From SZUA-35 sp037969565 (GTDB lineage: Bacteria > Actinomycetota > Acidimicrobiia > Acidimicrobiales > SZUA-35), in assembly GCA_037969565.1 (NCBI GenBank), contig JBBKXQ010000029.1, positions 1 to 54,586 of the forward strand: 54,586 bases of DNA, given 5' to 3'. The translations under genes were made by a program, and so were the position numbers. Each line of letters begins with the position of its first letter. Position 1 is the first letter of the stretch. Shown here in pieces: positions 18,016-25,951 of this stretch. The notes beneath the pieces are model-generated. The model was given only the letters and a program-made list of their open reading frames with translations, was not told where the DNA came from and made no database searches.

Positions 18016-19191
18016 CTACCCCGCCCTCGTGCCGGGGTCCATTGCGGTTCTGCGAAGAACGCGAATCCGGCTGCGCAGATCGTCGCTGTCGACGTAGCTG
18101 CCGAACAGGTGACGACGGCCCCCTGCACCGAGATCGAACGGCTCACGGCCATGGAGCAGGCGATGATTGTCGATGACGAGGAGATCGCCCGGGTCGAGGC
18201 GTATCGACACCTCGAAGGCAGGATCCTCGAGTATCCGAGTGAACCGCTGGATGGCTCGGTACATCTCCTCGAACCGGTCGGGTGCGACATCCAGCGGTCC
18301 CATGAGGCCCGGCGCGTGTCGAATGATCTCGTAAGACCCATCGCGTCGCAGACCGATGATCGGCGCCGCCCAACGAAGGTCGTAGTCATCATCGACATAG
18401 GTGTAGGGAACGTTCACCGAAGTGAGCGTGCCCCACAGAGCCGGGTCGCTTTCGTACAGCATCTCGGCCACTCGATATCCGTCGACGAGCGTGGACGCAC
18501 CACCGGGCGCGTCGGAAACGTCGCACAGTAGAAATTGGATTCCCGGCGGAACCTCCCGATACGGCAGGTCGCTGTGGACTCGGAGGCCGCGCTGACTGTA
18601 AACAGCATTGGCCGGGGTGATCGTGGCCTCGATCTCCCAGTCGATGCCGTAGTTGGATGCTCGGATCGGACCGATCGACGAGGCCAACTCCCGAAGGGCC
18701 TCCTTGGTCCGCGGCACGTTTCGCATGACCATGAAGCCGAGGTCGTCGATGGTCTCCAACCAGCGCAACGACGCTGCGGGGCTAGCGACCACCTCGGCGT
18801 GATCGATCTCGGGAATGGCGTCCAAGATCTCCGATCCCCAGGTCGTGCGGCCCCGAGTCCGATCGGGCGAGGCAGGGTCGTCAACTGCCTGCGATTTGAG
18901 CCCCTGCGTTCGGAGCCACCGCGCGGCAAACACCGAATGGTGCCCGTCGTGCCACCCGACCTCGAGTGTCGCTCCATCGTCAGCGATGACGGCAGCCGCC
19001 GGCATGAGTTCGGCCGGCACCGACATCGCTTCGACGATACGGCGCAACGTGCCGGGATGACGGCACTCACCGCAGCGGCATTCCTCTCGGAGCCAGACGG
19101 CGTGGAACTGCGAGCGGTGACCGTCGGCGAAGCCGAGTTCGATCAGACTTCCTCGCAGATCTGCGTCGTGGATCATGGAAGTGGTCGACAT
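18016..19191 (-). CDS. Gamma-butyrobetaine hydroxylase-like Fe(II)/2-oxoglutarate dioxygenase
   Basis: 391 residues in the two-domain GBBH layout. The N-terminal zinc domain (1-95) has Cys38, Cys40 and Cys43 in EECRCGECRH and a histidine in GWHDGHHSVF (81-85). The C-terminal TauD/TfdA jelly roll has His206 and Asp208 (HSD) and His347 with Arg349 (HRLLHGREP) for iron and 2-oxoglutarate. This split is shared with gamma-butyrobetaine and trimethyllysine hydroxylases rather than taurine dioxygenase, so a quaternary-amine or similar substrate is plausible but not shown. Between the MetE-like gene (45-base gap) and the binding protein (50-base gap), same strand. Confidence 0.88.
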   Translation of the reverse strand: MSTTSMIHDADLRGSLIELGFADGHRSQFHAVWLREECRCGECRHPGTLRRIVEAMSVPAELMPAAAVIADDGATLEVGWHDGHHSVFAARWLRTQGLKSQAVDDPASPDRTRGRTTWGSEILDAIPEIDHAEVVASPAASLRWLETIDDLGFMVMRNVPRTKEALRELASSIGPIRASNYGIDWEIEATITPANAVYSQRGLRVHSDLPYREVPPGIQFLLCDVSDAPGGASTLVDGYRVAEMLYESDPALWGTLTSVNVPYTYVDDDYDLRWAAPIIGLRRDGSYEIIRHAPGLMGPLDVAPDRFEEMYRAIQRFTRILEDPAFEVSIRLDPGDLLVIDNHRLLHGREPFDLGAGGRRHLFGSYVDSDDLRSRIRVLRRTAMDPGTRAG

Positions 19192-19236
19192 TGCGCGAAC
19201 GCTAACGAGCGGCGGTCGAGCTGTCGAGAATCACTG

Positions 19237-20256
19237 CTAGCCGATCTCGGCTCGGAACTGCGCCGCTCCCGAACCCAGAGCTCGCAGCTTGGCTTCCGAC
19301 AGTGACCGAGACAACGGGGCCATTCCACAGTTGGTACTCGCCACAATGCGCTCGGGACTGACGAACTCGCTGGCTCTTCGAAGGGTGTCGGCAACTCGAG
19401 CCGGAGTCTCGACGACGTCGGTGGCAACATCGATCACACCGACAAGTACCTCTTTGTCTTCGAGGTGGCGCATGACGTCCATCGGCACGTGGGATCCCGC
19501 ACACTCGAGCGAGACTTGGTCGATGTTGCTGGCGTTGAGGGCGGGAAAGAACTCGTCGTATTCGCGCCATTCATCGCCGAGCGAACGTTTCCAGTCGATG
19601 TTCGGCTTGATTCCGTAGCCATAACAGATGTGGACCGTGGTCGTGACCGACAGCCCTTCAACGGCACGGTTGAGCGCCTGCACTCCCCAGCCCGCGGCGT
19701 CGCTGAGAAAGGCATTGAACGCCGGCTCGTCGAACTGGATTGCGTCGACGCCAATCGCCTCGAGTTCTTTTGCTTCGTCGTTCAGCAGCGCAGCAAAGGC
19801 GAAGGCCATTTCGGCTCGGGTTTCGTAGTGGGTGTTGGCGATCGTGTCGCAGATCGTCATCGGCCCCGGCATCGTGACTCGCAACCCTCGATCGGTGTGA
19901 GCACGGCAGAAGGCTGAGCTGGCACCGTGGACTGAACCCGTGCGAGCCACATCGGCAGTGACAGTGGGAACCGTCGCCTCGTAACGATCATTGCGGATAC
20001 CCATGGTGGTCATGAGTTCCCAGTCGATGCCTTCGATAGTTTCGAGGAACCCGTGGACGAAGTGCTTCCTGAACTGTTCCCCATCCGTCACCACATCGAT
20101 GCCGGCATCTTCCTGGATCTTGATCCAAGCCAGAGCAGCGTCCTGTTGCCCTTCGATGAGATCGGCTCCTTCAAGCCGCCACGGCGCCCAGATCTTCTCC
20201 GGTTCTGCAAGCCAGGCTGGCTTGGGCAGACTGCCTGCGACCGTCGTGGTGATCAT
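19237..20256 (-). CDS. MetE-like cobalamin-independent methyltransferase (C-terminal domain only)
   Basis: 339 residues from the ATG at 20256 (AGGGGG upstream). It is a single MetE catalytic barrel, less than half of full MetE, as in short core-MetE proteins. Zinc ligands of the family are present: His209 and Cys211 (VHICYG), Glu251 (SLECAG) and Cys310 (STNCGM). Short forms lack the N-terminal folate-binding half and may use other methyl donors such as methylcobalamin or small methylated compounds. With the dioxygenase and transporter downstream, a role in moving methyl groups from an imported substrate is conceivable. First gene of the unit, behind the structured leader at 20297-20375. Confidence 0.85.
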   Translation of the reverse strand: MITTTVAGSLPKPAWLAEPEKIWAPWRLEGADLIEGQQDAALAWIKIQEDAGIDVVTDGEQFRKHFVHGFLETIEGIDWELMTTMGIRNDRYEATVPTVTADVARTGSVHGASSAFCRAHTDRGLRVTMPGPMTICDTIANTHYETRAEMAFAFAALLNDEAKELEAIGVDAIQFDEPAFNAFLSDAAGWGVQALNRAVEGLSVTTTVHICYGYGIKPNIDWKRSLGDEWREYDEFFPALNASNIDQVSLECAGSHVPMDVMRHLEDKEVLVGVIDVATDVVETPARVADTLRRASEFVSPERIVASTNCGMAPLSRSLSEAKLRALGSGAAQFRAEIG

Positions 20257-20296
20257 CGTTGTCCCCCTGGTGATGGTTCTTGCGCCCAACCGGCAA

Positions 20297-20375
20297 GGTC
20301 GCCAAGCCTAGGAGTTCTGGCGTCCCTGGGTTGCGGGAGAATCCCGGATGGCCTGAACGGATGACGAAGGCGACC
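20297..20375 (-). promoter_or_regulatory. Candidate structured 5' leader of the MetE-like gene
   Basis: On the minus strand GGTCGCC (20369-20375) and GGCGACC (20297-20303) can form a perfect 7-bp helix closing about 65 bases. Inside is a CGGGA-TTC-TCCCG hairpin followed directly by GCAACC, and later GACGCCAGAACTCC. GCAACC and a following GGTGCC-like segment also occur in SAM-I/IV riboswitch cores, but the other conserved SAM blocks are not recognisable. The element ends 40 bases before the ATG. Stem formation by chance is common in GC-rich DNA. Confidence 0.3.
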
Positions 20376-20494
20376 ATGCAAACCAAGGTACGCCCCGCAA
20401 CCTCTGGGCCCCCAACTTCTACAGAGTGTCGTTTATCGCAACACTCACACGGGTAGGGCACCGGCTATTCGATGACGACGAGAGGAATGAGCGA

Positions 20495-21142
20495 ATGGCC
20501 AACACCAACAGCCGCACCATGGACGCACGAGCGTCAAATCACGATTCGGCAAGGGCCATGAGCGGAGGGATGAGCGGCGAAGGCGGGATGAGTCACGGCG
20601 GCGGTGGAGGCGGCGTGCACATGAGCTACGGACGGTTCGGGGCGATGATCGCCACGTCGACGGCGGTCATGTTCGGACTGATGTATCTCAACACCTACGC
20701 CTGGGATCACGTTCGCTTCAGCGAGACTCGCTTCTACATGGCCTTCCTCATGGGAGCAACCATGGCGGTGATCATGCTGGGTTACATGTTGAGCATGTAT
20801 CGCAGCCCCAAGGTCAACGCGGCGATTGCGTTGGCGGCTGTCGTGGTCTTCTCCGGTTCTCTATGGCTCGTTCGTAGCCAGGAGACCGTGCAGGACAATT
20901 CCTACATGCGGGCAATGATTCCTCACCACTCGATCGCGATCCTCACCAGTGAGCGCTCGGAGTTGTCGGACGTGCGAGTGTGCGAACTCGCCGCAGGCAT
21001 CATCGAGGCCCAGGTTCGGGAGATCGGCGAGATGGACTGGCTCATCAACGACATCTCCGAGAACGGGAAGGCCACGACTGCAGCCGAGGCTGAAGCCAGG
21101 CCCGTTCCCGACTTCACCGGATCAAAGACTCGCTCCTGCTGA
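20495..21142 (+). CDS. DUF305 membrane protein with Met/His/Gly-rich N-terminus
   Basis: 215 residues from the ATG at 20495, with AGAGGAA upstream. A Met/Gly/His-rich stretch (about 21-43, MSGGMSGEGGMSHGG) could bind soft metals. Three membrane spans follow (about 49-67, 80-101, 107-126). The C-terminal DUF305 domain has the hallmark MIPHHSIAILTSERSEL (141-157) and a second helix ICELAAGII-like EAQVREIGEMDWLI. DUF305 proteins often sit near copper-handling genes and are ferritin-like helical folds of unknown function. Convergent with hypF (23-base gap). Confidence 0.88.
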   Translation: MANTNSRTMDARASNHDSARAMSGGMSGEGGMSHGGGGGGVHMSYGRFGAMIATSTAVMFGLMYLNTYAWDHVRFSETRFYMAFLMGATMAVIMLGYMLSMYRSPKVNAAIALAAVVVFSGSLWLVRSQETVQDNSYMRAMIPHHSIAILTSERSELSDVRVCELAAGIIEAQVREIGEMDWLINDISENGKATTAAEAEARPVPDFTGSKTRSC

Positions 21143-21165
21143 TCACCTGGCCCGAGTGCGTTCAT

Positions 21166-23466
21166 TCACGAGCCGACGACGAGGCGACCTCGACGAGATT
21201 GGCCCAGGAGTCCATTCCGATCGCAAGCGGAAGCAACGGCAGCCTGACCAAGACTGATTCCGCCATCGTTGCAAGGAACACGTCGATGGCGCAGCACGGC
21301 GAAACCCTTTGCCGTGAGGCGCTCGGTCGTATCGACCAGCAGGGTGGTGTTGAGGAAAACACCACCCGACAACGCAACGACATCGAGCCCCGATTCGTCC
21401 CGAATCCGTTCGCACACCTGCACGACTGCTTCGGCAAGACCACGATGGAAACGCATCGCGATTTGCCCACGGTCGACTCCCCGTCGGAGGTCGGCGAGCA
21501 CGGCAGACACCAGGTCCACCCCGGCGACGGTGTGGGTTCCATCGTTGGAACTCACGCCGGCTGTGTAGGTCCCACGCTCGTGCTTCGCAACGAGTTGCTC
21601 GAGTTCGATGGCAGCTTGGCCCTCGTAGCGTGACTCGTCCCGGACATCGAGCACACTGGCGACGGCGTCGAAGAGGCGGCCGACGCTGGAGGTGAGGGGC
21701 GAGTTGACACCGTTTCGCGCGATCTGCAGCACCTGCGACCATCGGGGGTTCCGCCGATGGGCCGGAAGGTCTTCGGGTTCAGGTTCACCGATGGCGTCGA
21801 GATAGGCGGCCGCCATTCGCCAAGGCTGGTTCGACGCAGCGTCACCCCCGGGCATCGCAACCGGGGAGAACCAACCGACCCGCCGGTAGGAGGTGAGATC
21901 GGCGATGAGAAACTCACCACCCCACACGGTGTTGTCCGGTCCGTACCCCGCGCCATCGAAGGCGACGCCGATGACCGGTCCGGCGTGAGACGCATCAGCC
22001 AGGCACGCCGCAACATGAGCGTGATGATGCTGAACGACGACTTCGTCCAGCCCGAACTCCTCGGCGAGAGCGTCGGCGTGCTGACCGGAGAGATAATCGG
22101 GATGGAGGTCGCGAACGACGACCTCAGGCCGAATCTCGAACAAACGACTCATGTGTTCGATGGCTTCACGGAAGGCGACAAAGGTCTCGGCCGACTTCAG
22201 ATCGCCGATGTGGTGTGACAGGAACACTTGCCGGTCGCGAGCAAGGGCGACGGTGTTCTTGAGCTCGGCCCCGCAAGCCAGAACGGGCCGAGGAGCGGAC
22301 CACGGCAGAGAGAGTGGAGCAGGGGCGTAACCCCGAGACCGCCTGACCAAATAGGGCGAGCCGTCCACCACGCGCGCCACTGAGTCATCGACTCGAATGT
22401 GGATGGGACGGTCGTTGGAGAGGAACCGGTCGGCGATCGATGACAGCCTCTGCTCGGCGTCGGCGTTCCGGTAGGCGATCGGTTCGTCGGAATAGTTGGC
22501 GCTGGTGCAGACGATGGCCTCGCCGAGTTCAGTCAGGAGCAAATGGTGCAGCGGCGTGTAAGCCAGCATCACACCCAACTCCGACGTGTGAGGGGCGACA
22601 CCGGCGGCAATCCCGGAGTCGACGCCAGTGATGCGTTGGAGCAGCACGATGGGTCGCTCGATCGAGGTGAGCAGCGCCGCTTCGGGTGGACTCAGCTCGC
22701 AAATTCGCTCGACACTCGACAAGTCGAGGCACATGAGCGCGAAGGGTTTGTCCTGGCGGTGTTTCCGGGCTCGCAGTGCCGCAACACCATCGTCGCTGGA
22801 TGCCAACACGGCCAGGTGGAACCCGCCGATCCCCTTGATGGCAACGATGTCGCCCCTTCGCAACGCAATAGCCGTATCGGTGATCGACGCCGACAACTGG
22901 GGGCCACAAACCGGACAGCACAGAGGCTGAGCGTGGAAGCGCCGGTCCGTCGGGTCGTCGTAATCCGCCTGACACTCCCGACACATACGAAAGTCGGCCA
23001 TCGTCGTGTTGGGGCGGTCATACGGAATCGCTCGAACAATCGAGTAACGAGGTCCACAATTGGTGCAGTTCGTGAACGCATATCCGAACCGCCGATCAGC
23101 GGGATCGTCCACCTCGGCCAGACAATCAGCACACGTCGCCACGTCGGGAGAAACCGACGCGGTCGCCGCTCCGACCGCCGTGCTGGTTCGGATTCGAAAA
23201 TCGACGTCGCCTCCGGGCGGAACCTCGAGATCATCGACCGAATCGATCTGCGCCAACAGAGGGGTGCGAACTCGGAGTGATTCGATGAAGGCCAATACCG
23301 ACGCCGGCGCCCCCTGAATTTCGAGCGTCACTCCGCTGGCCGTGTTCTCGACCCAGCCGACCAGATCGAATTCGCGGGCCAACCCGTAGACGAACGGACG
23401 GAATCCGACCCCCTGCACAATGCCGCCGATCTGGAGACGATGGCGGGAAACCCCGTGTGCACTCAC
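21166..23466 (-). CDS. hypF: Carbamoyltransferase HypF ([NiFe] hydrogenase maturation)
   Basis: 766 residues, full length. An acylphosphatase domain (GIVQGVGFRPFVYGLA, 15-30) leads into two zinc fingers with perfect CxxC-18-CxxC spacing: Cys112/115/134/137 and Cys162/165/184/187. Next come a YrdC-like domain (about 195-380) and the Kae1-like carbamoyltransferase domain with HHHAHVAACLAD and CNDGGISLGQAA. HypF makes the cyanide ligand precursor of [NiFe] hydrogenase from carbamoyl phosphate, working with HypE. The start is GTG at 23466; a TAACCT -10 hexamer six bases upstream suggests a leaderless mRNA. No hydrogenase or other hyp gene is in the window. Confidence 0.95.
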   Translation of the reverse strand: MSAHGVSRHRLQIGGIVQGVGFRPFVYGLAREFDLVGWVENTASGVTLEIQGAPASVLAFIESLRVRTPLLAQIDSVDDLEVPPGGDVDFRIRTSTAVGAATASVSPDVATCADCLAEVDDPADRRFGYAFTNCTNCGPRYSIVRAIPYDRPNTTMADFRMCRECQADYDDPTDRRFHAQPLCCPVCGPQLSASITDTAIALRRGDIVAIKGIGGFHLAVLASSDDGVAALRARKHRQDKPFALMCLDLSSVERICELSPPEAALLTSIERPIVLLQRITGVDSGIAAGVAPHTSELGVMLAYTPLHHLLLTELGEAIVCTSANYSDEPIAYRNADAEQRLSSIADRFLSNDRPIHIRVDDSVARVVDGSPYLVRRSRGYAPAPLSLPWSAPRPVLACGAELKNTVALARDRQVFLSHHIGDLKSAETFVAFREAIEHMSRLFEIRPEVVVRDLHPDYLSGQHADALAEEFGLDEVVVQHHHAHVAACLADASHAGPVIGVAFDGAGYGPDNTVWGGEFLIADLTSYRRVGWFSPVAMPGGDAASNQPWRMAAAYLDAIGEPEPEDLPAHRRNPRWSQVLQIARNGVNSPLTSSVGRLFDAVASVLDVRDESRYEGQAAIELEQLVAKHERGTYTAGVSSNDGTHTVAGVDLVSAVLADLRRGVDRGQIAMRFHRGLAEAVVQVCERIRDESGLDVVALSGGVFLNTTLLVDTTERLTAKGFAVLRHRRVPCNDGGISLGQAAVASACDRNGLLGQSRRGRLVVGS

Positions 23467-23591
23467 GGGCCAAGGTTACGTTCGGAGAGCCGGAACAAAT
23501 TCGTGGTAACGCAAACGGGTTCAGCGAGTATTCAGGAAGGATCGTCCACACTGGAAGGCATGCAGTTGTCCTATTCCCTCTGTGGTTGCCG

Positions 23592-24515
23592 ATGAACAGC
23601 CGCCTGGCCATCGTGTCAGCACTCGTGACGGCGGTCACGATTCTGGGCAGTGCGGCGATTCTCGCCAGCCCCTCCCTCCGCAACGACCTCGAGTATCGAC
23701 TCACGGCCGACGACATCGGCGCCCCGTTGGTGACCTCCCCGCTGCCGCCGATCACCACCGCCGACGCTGCCCCGGTCCGACTTGCCGTCGCGGGCGATGT
23801 TGGGACAGGGGGCCCTGACGAGTACCGAACGGCATCCGCCGTCGACTCGCTCGAAACCGAGTCGGAGTACGCGGCACTCCTCCTTCTGGGCGACAACGTC
23901 TACCCCAGCGGCGATCCGGCCGAGTTGACGCGTGTCGTGTTCGATCCATTCGCCGAAGTGCTCGACGGGGAAACGGAACTGCTGGCCGTACTCGGGAACC
24001 ACGACGTGGCCGACGGCAACGGTGATGCTCACGCAACGGCCATCGGTATGCCCGGTCGGTTTTACTCCACTCGTATCGGAGACGTCCTCGTCGTCGGTCT
24101 CGACTCGACTCGTCCTGACGATCCCGAACAATTGAATTGGCTGAAAGCCACGCTCGCCGACAACGACGCAACCTGGGTGATCGCCATGATGCACCACCCG
24201 CCCTACTCAGGGGGATACCACGGCTCGAGTCTCGCCGTTCGCAACGCCTTCAGTCCCCTTTTCGAAGAGTTCGGCGTGCAGCTGGTGCTTGCCGGCCACG
24301 ACCACGACTATCAGCGCAGCGAATCGATCAACGGCGTCACCTACGTGGTGTCGGGCGGCGCGGCCAAACTTCGTCCCGCCAATCGCGCCGTCTTCACCGA
24401 AGTGGCCTGGTCGACCTTCCATTTCGTCGATCTCGCAGTGTGGCCCGACCGCATGGAGGTCCGAGCAGTGGATCAAGCCGGGGACCTCTTCGATTCGGTC
24501 ACGCTCCTCCCCTGA
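23592..24515 (+). CDS. Exported or membrane-anchored metallophosphoesterase
   Basis: 307 residues from the ATG at 23592. One N-terminal hydrophobic segment (about 4-26) acts as signal peptide or anchor, without a lipobox. The catalytic domain has AGDVG (Asp69), LGDNVYP (99-105), LGNHDVADG (134-142), MMHHPPYSGG and LAGHDHDYQR: the five calcineurin motifs in purple-acid-phosphatase-like form. Likely a phosphatase or phosphodiesterase outside the membrane. It diverges from hypF across 125 bases. Its ribosome site is weak. Confidence 0.85.
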   Translation: MNSRLAIVSALVTAVTILGSAAILASPSLRNDLEYRLTADDIGAPLVTSPLPPITTADAAPVRLAVAGDVGTGGPDEYRTASAVDSLETESEYAALLLLGDNVYPSGDPAELTRVVFDPFAEVLDGETELLAVLGNHDVADGNGDAHATAIGMPGRFYSTRIGDVLVVGLDSTRPDDPEQLNWLKATLADNDATWVIAMMHHPPYSGGYHGSSLAVRNAFSPLFEEFGVQLVLAGHDHDYQRSESINGVTYVVSGGAAKLRPANRAVFTEVAWSTFHFVDLAVWPDRMEVRAVDQAGDLFDSVTLLP

Positions 24516-24674
24516 TCGGTCAGCCTGGTTCTGGTTGATCGGTAAGTCTGCTCGGGTCGACTGAGCATCAGGTCGTCCGGGCGCTCCTCGCTCATGAACA
24601 AGTCAGGCCACAGTCAGCACGCTTGTGTTGAATGGACCAATGACCCCAGCTCCGCCTCTCCAAATGGCCGGATC

Positions 24675-25347
24675 ATGATGCAGACCACTGTCCCGACGGC
24701 GAACAACTCACCGGTTCTCATGACCCAAGACCTCACCGTCACCTACGGCGACTTCACCGCCGTCAATCAGGTCTCGTTGCGTGCCGAAGCTGGGAAGATC
24801 CTCGGCCTGCTGGGGCCGAATGGCGCAGGCAAGACATCAGTGATTCGGGCCTTGACCACCATCGTGCGTCCAAGCGCCGGCCGGGAAGGCGGAGATTCTC
24901 ACCCACCTGACGCGATCGGCGGTCGAGGAGGGGACCTGCATCGTGTTGTGTAGCCACCTCCTCGATGAGGTCGAACGGGTGTGTGATCGCGTTGCCATCA
25001 TGCACCACGGCAGCATCGTGGCCGAGGGGACCGTCGACGACGTGATCACGGCGTCCGGCGTGGCCGGTGTCGGCACCATACGAGTTGCCCCTGACGACAT
25101 CGGACGGGCGAACGACGCACTCCGAGACATGGCGTCGGCGTCATCGCTTCGATTCGACAACACTCGCCCCGGCGACATCGAGATCGATCTGACGGGCACG
25201 AACGGAACCCGGACCGACATCCTCCGTCTCTTGATCGAGAGTGGCGTCGAACCTCGTTCGTTCGATCTCCAGGGCGCTCGTCTCAGCAACGCCTTTTTGG
25301 CCCTCACCGGCGCCGCGCCGCAGGGAGACCGACCAGGTTCACGATGA
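24675..25347 (+). pseudogene. ABC transporter ATPase broken by internal deletion and frameshift
   Basis: From ATG 24675 the frame encodes a normal N-terminus with Walker A LLGPNGAGKTSVIRALTTI, reads RPSAGRE, then runs out of frame from about 24880 to a TAG at 24951-24953. Another frame resumes the same family with EILTHLTRSAVEEG, the H-loop region VLCSHLLDEVERVCDRVAI and a normal C-terminal domain to 25347. The Q-loop, signature and Walker B, about 90-100 residues, are missing, so no working ATPase can be made. The stop overlaps the next gene by four bases (ATGA), a relic of an operon. Confidence 0.88.
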
Positions 25348-25883
25348 AAGCCCTCGCTCGGACACTGGTCCTGGCTGCGGCCGTCGTTCTCACGCTCGGG
25401 ATGTCGTTCGAGATCTCGTCAGCCCAGAACCCGGACGACCTCTGGATCATCATCGAGCCCGCCCAGCGTTCCGTCGTTCTCGGCGAGAGTCTGGATCTCG
25501 CCGTCGCAGTCACCAACAACGCGAGCATTCCCACCGAGCCGCTCGTGGTTCACCTCGACGTGGTCGACCCCACGGTGTCGAAGTCGGTCGATCCCGAAGA
25601 CTGGACGCCCACGCTGAGCACACCGATCGGATCCCTTGCGCCCGGAGAAACAGCCACGGTGCACTGGACCGTCCAACCCGTTGCCGGTGGCGTGTTCTCG
25701 GTCTATGCCGTGGTCCTGTCACCTGGTTCGGCGAACACCTCGGTCTCCAACGTCATGGAGGTCGCTGTTGCCGACCGACGAAGCCTCAACCCCAGTGGCA
25801 TTCTCCCGGTTGCCGTCGGTGCACCTGCCGTCGTCGGAGGTCTCCTGCTACTGCAACGGCGCGGGTCGCGGCGCCGCAACTGA
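25344..25883 (+). CDS. Secreted/anchored Ig-like protein
   Basis: 179 residues. A signal peptide (about 1-27, RTLVLAAAVVLTLGMSFEISSAQ) is followed by a beta-rich domain of about 110 residues (VVLGESLDLAVAVTNNAS, LAPGETATVHWTVQPVAGG), like the NPCBM/CARDB-type domains that bind surfaces or partners. The C-terminal span GILPVAVGAPAVVGGLLLLQRR has a basic tail. It would sit on the outer face of the membrane. Coupled by ATGA to the broken ATPase; presumably the accessory part of that transporter. No permease partner follows, so its present role is unclear. Confidence 0.75.
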   Translation: MKALARTLVLAAAVVLTLGMSFEISSAQNPDDLWIIIEPAQRSVVLGESLDLAVAVTNNASIPTEPLVVHLDVVDPTVSKSVDPEDWTPTLSTPIGSLAPGETATVHWTVQPVAGGVFSVYAVVLSPGSANTSVSNVMEVAVADRRSLNPSGILPVAVGAPAVVGGLLLLQRRGSRRRN

Positions 25884-25885
25884 GC

Positions 25886-25915
25886 GAGATCTCAGCCAGA
25901 TCTCGGAGAGATCGC
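25886..25915 (+). promoter_or_regulatory. Triple AGATC direct repeat upstream of the response regulator
   Basis: AGATC occurs at 25887, 25898 and 25909, exactly 11 bases apart, the first two as AGATCTC. Such phased direct repeats are the usual targets of OmpR/PhoB-type regulators. They sit about 40-65 bases before the expected transcription start; a TACGGT -10 hexamer at 25939-25944 lies seven bases before the GTG start, suggesting a leaderless mRNA. A related site lies upstream of the ABC operon at 27951-27967. Confidence 0.55.
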
Positions 25916-25951
25916 TGCGCTGGTCTCTCGCTGGCACGTACGGTTGGCCCG

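Noticed and set aside
20297..20375. Assignment as a SAM-I or SAM-IV riboswitch.
   Set aside because: GCAACC and the closing helix fit, but other conserved blocks of those riboswitches are not found; kept only as an unnamed leader structure.
23561..23596. An 11-codon leader frame (MQLSYSLCGCR) whose stop overlaps the phosphoesterase ATG.
   Set aside because: Its Shine-Dalgarno-like GGAAGG is only one base from the ATG, too close to work, and nothing else supports it.
25241..25951. A long frame extending the response regulator upstream by more than 230 codons.
   Set aside because: It runs through the secreted protein gene in another frame and is arginine-rich; the receiver domain begins at GTG 25952.
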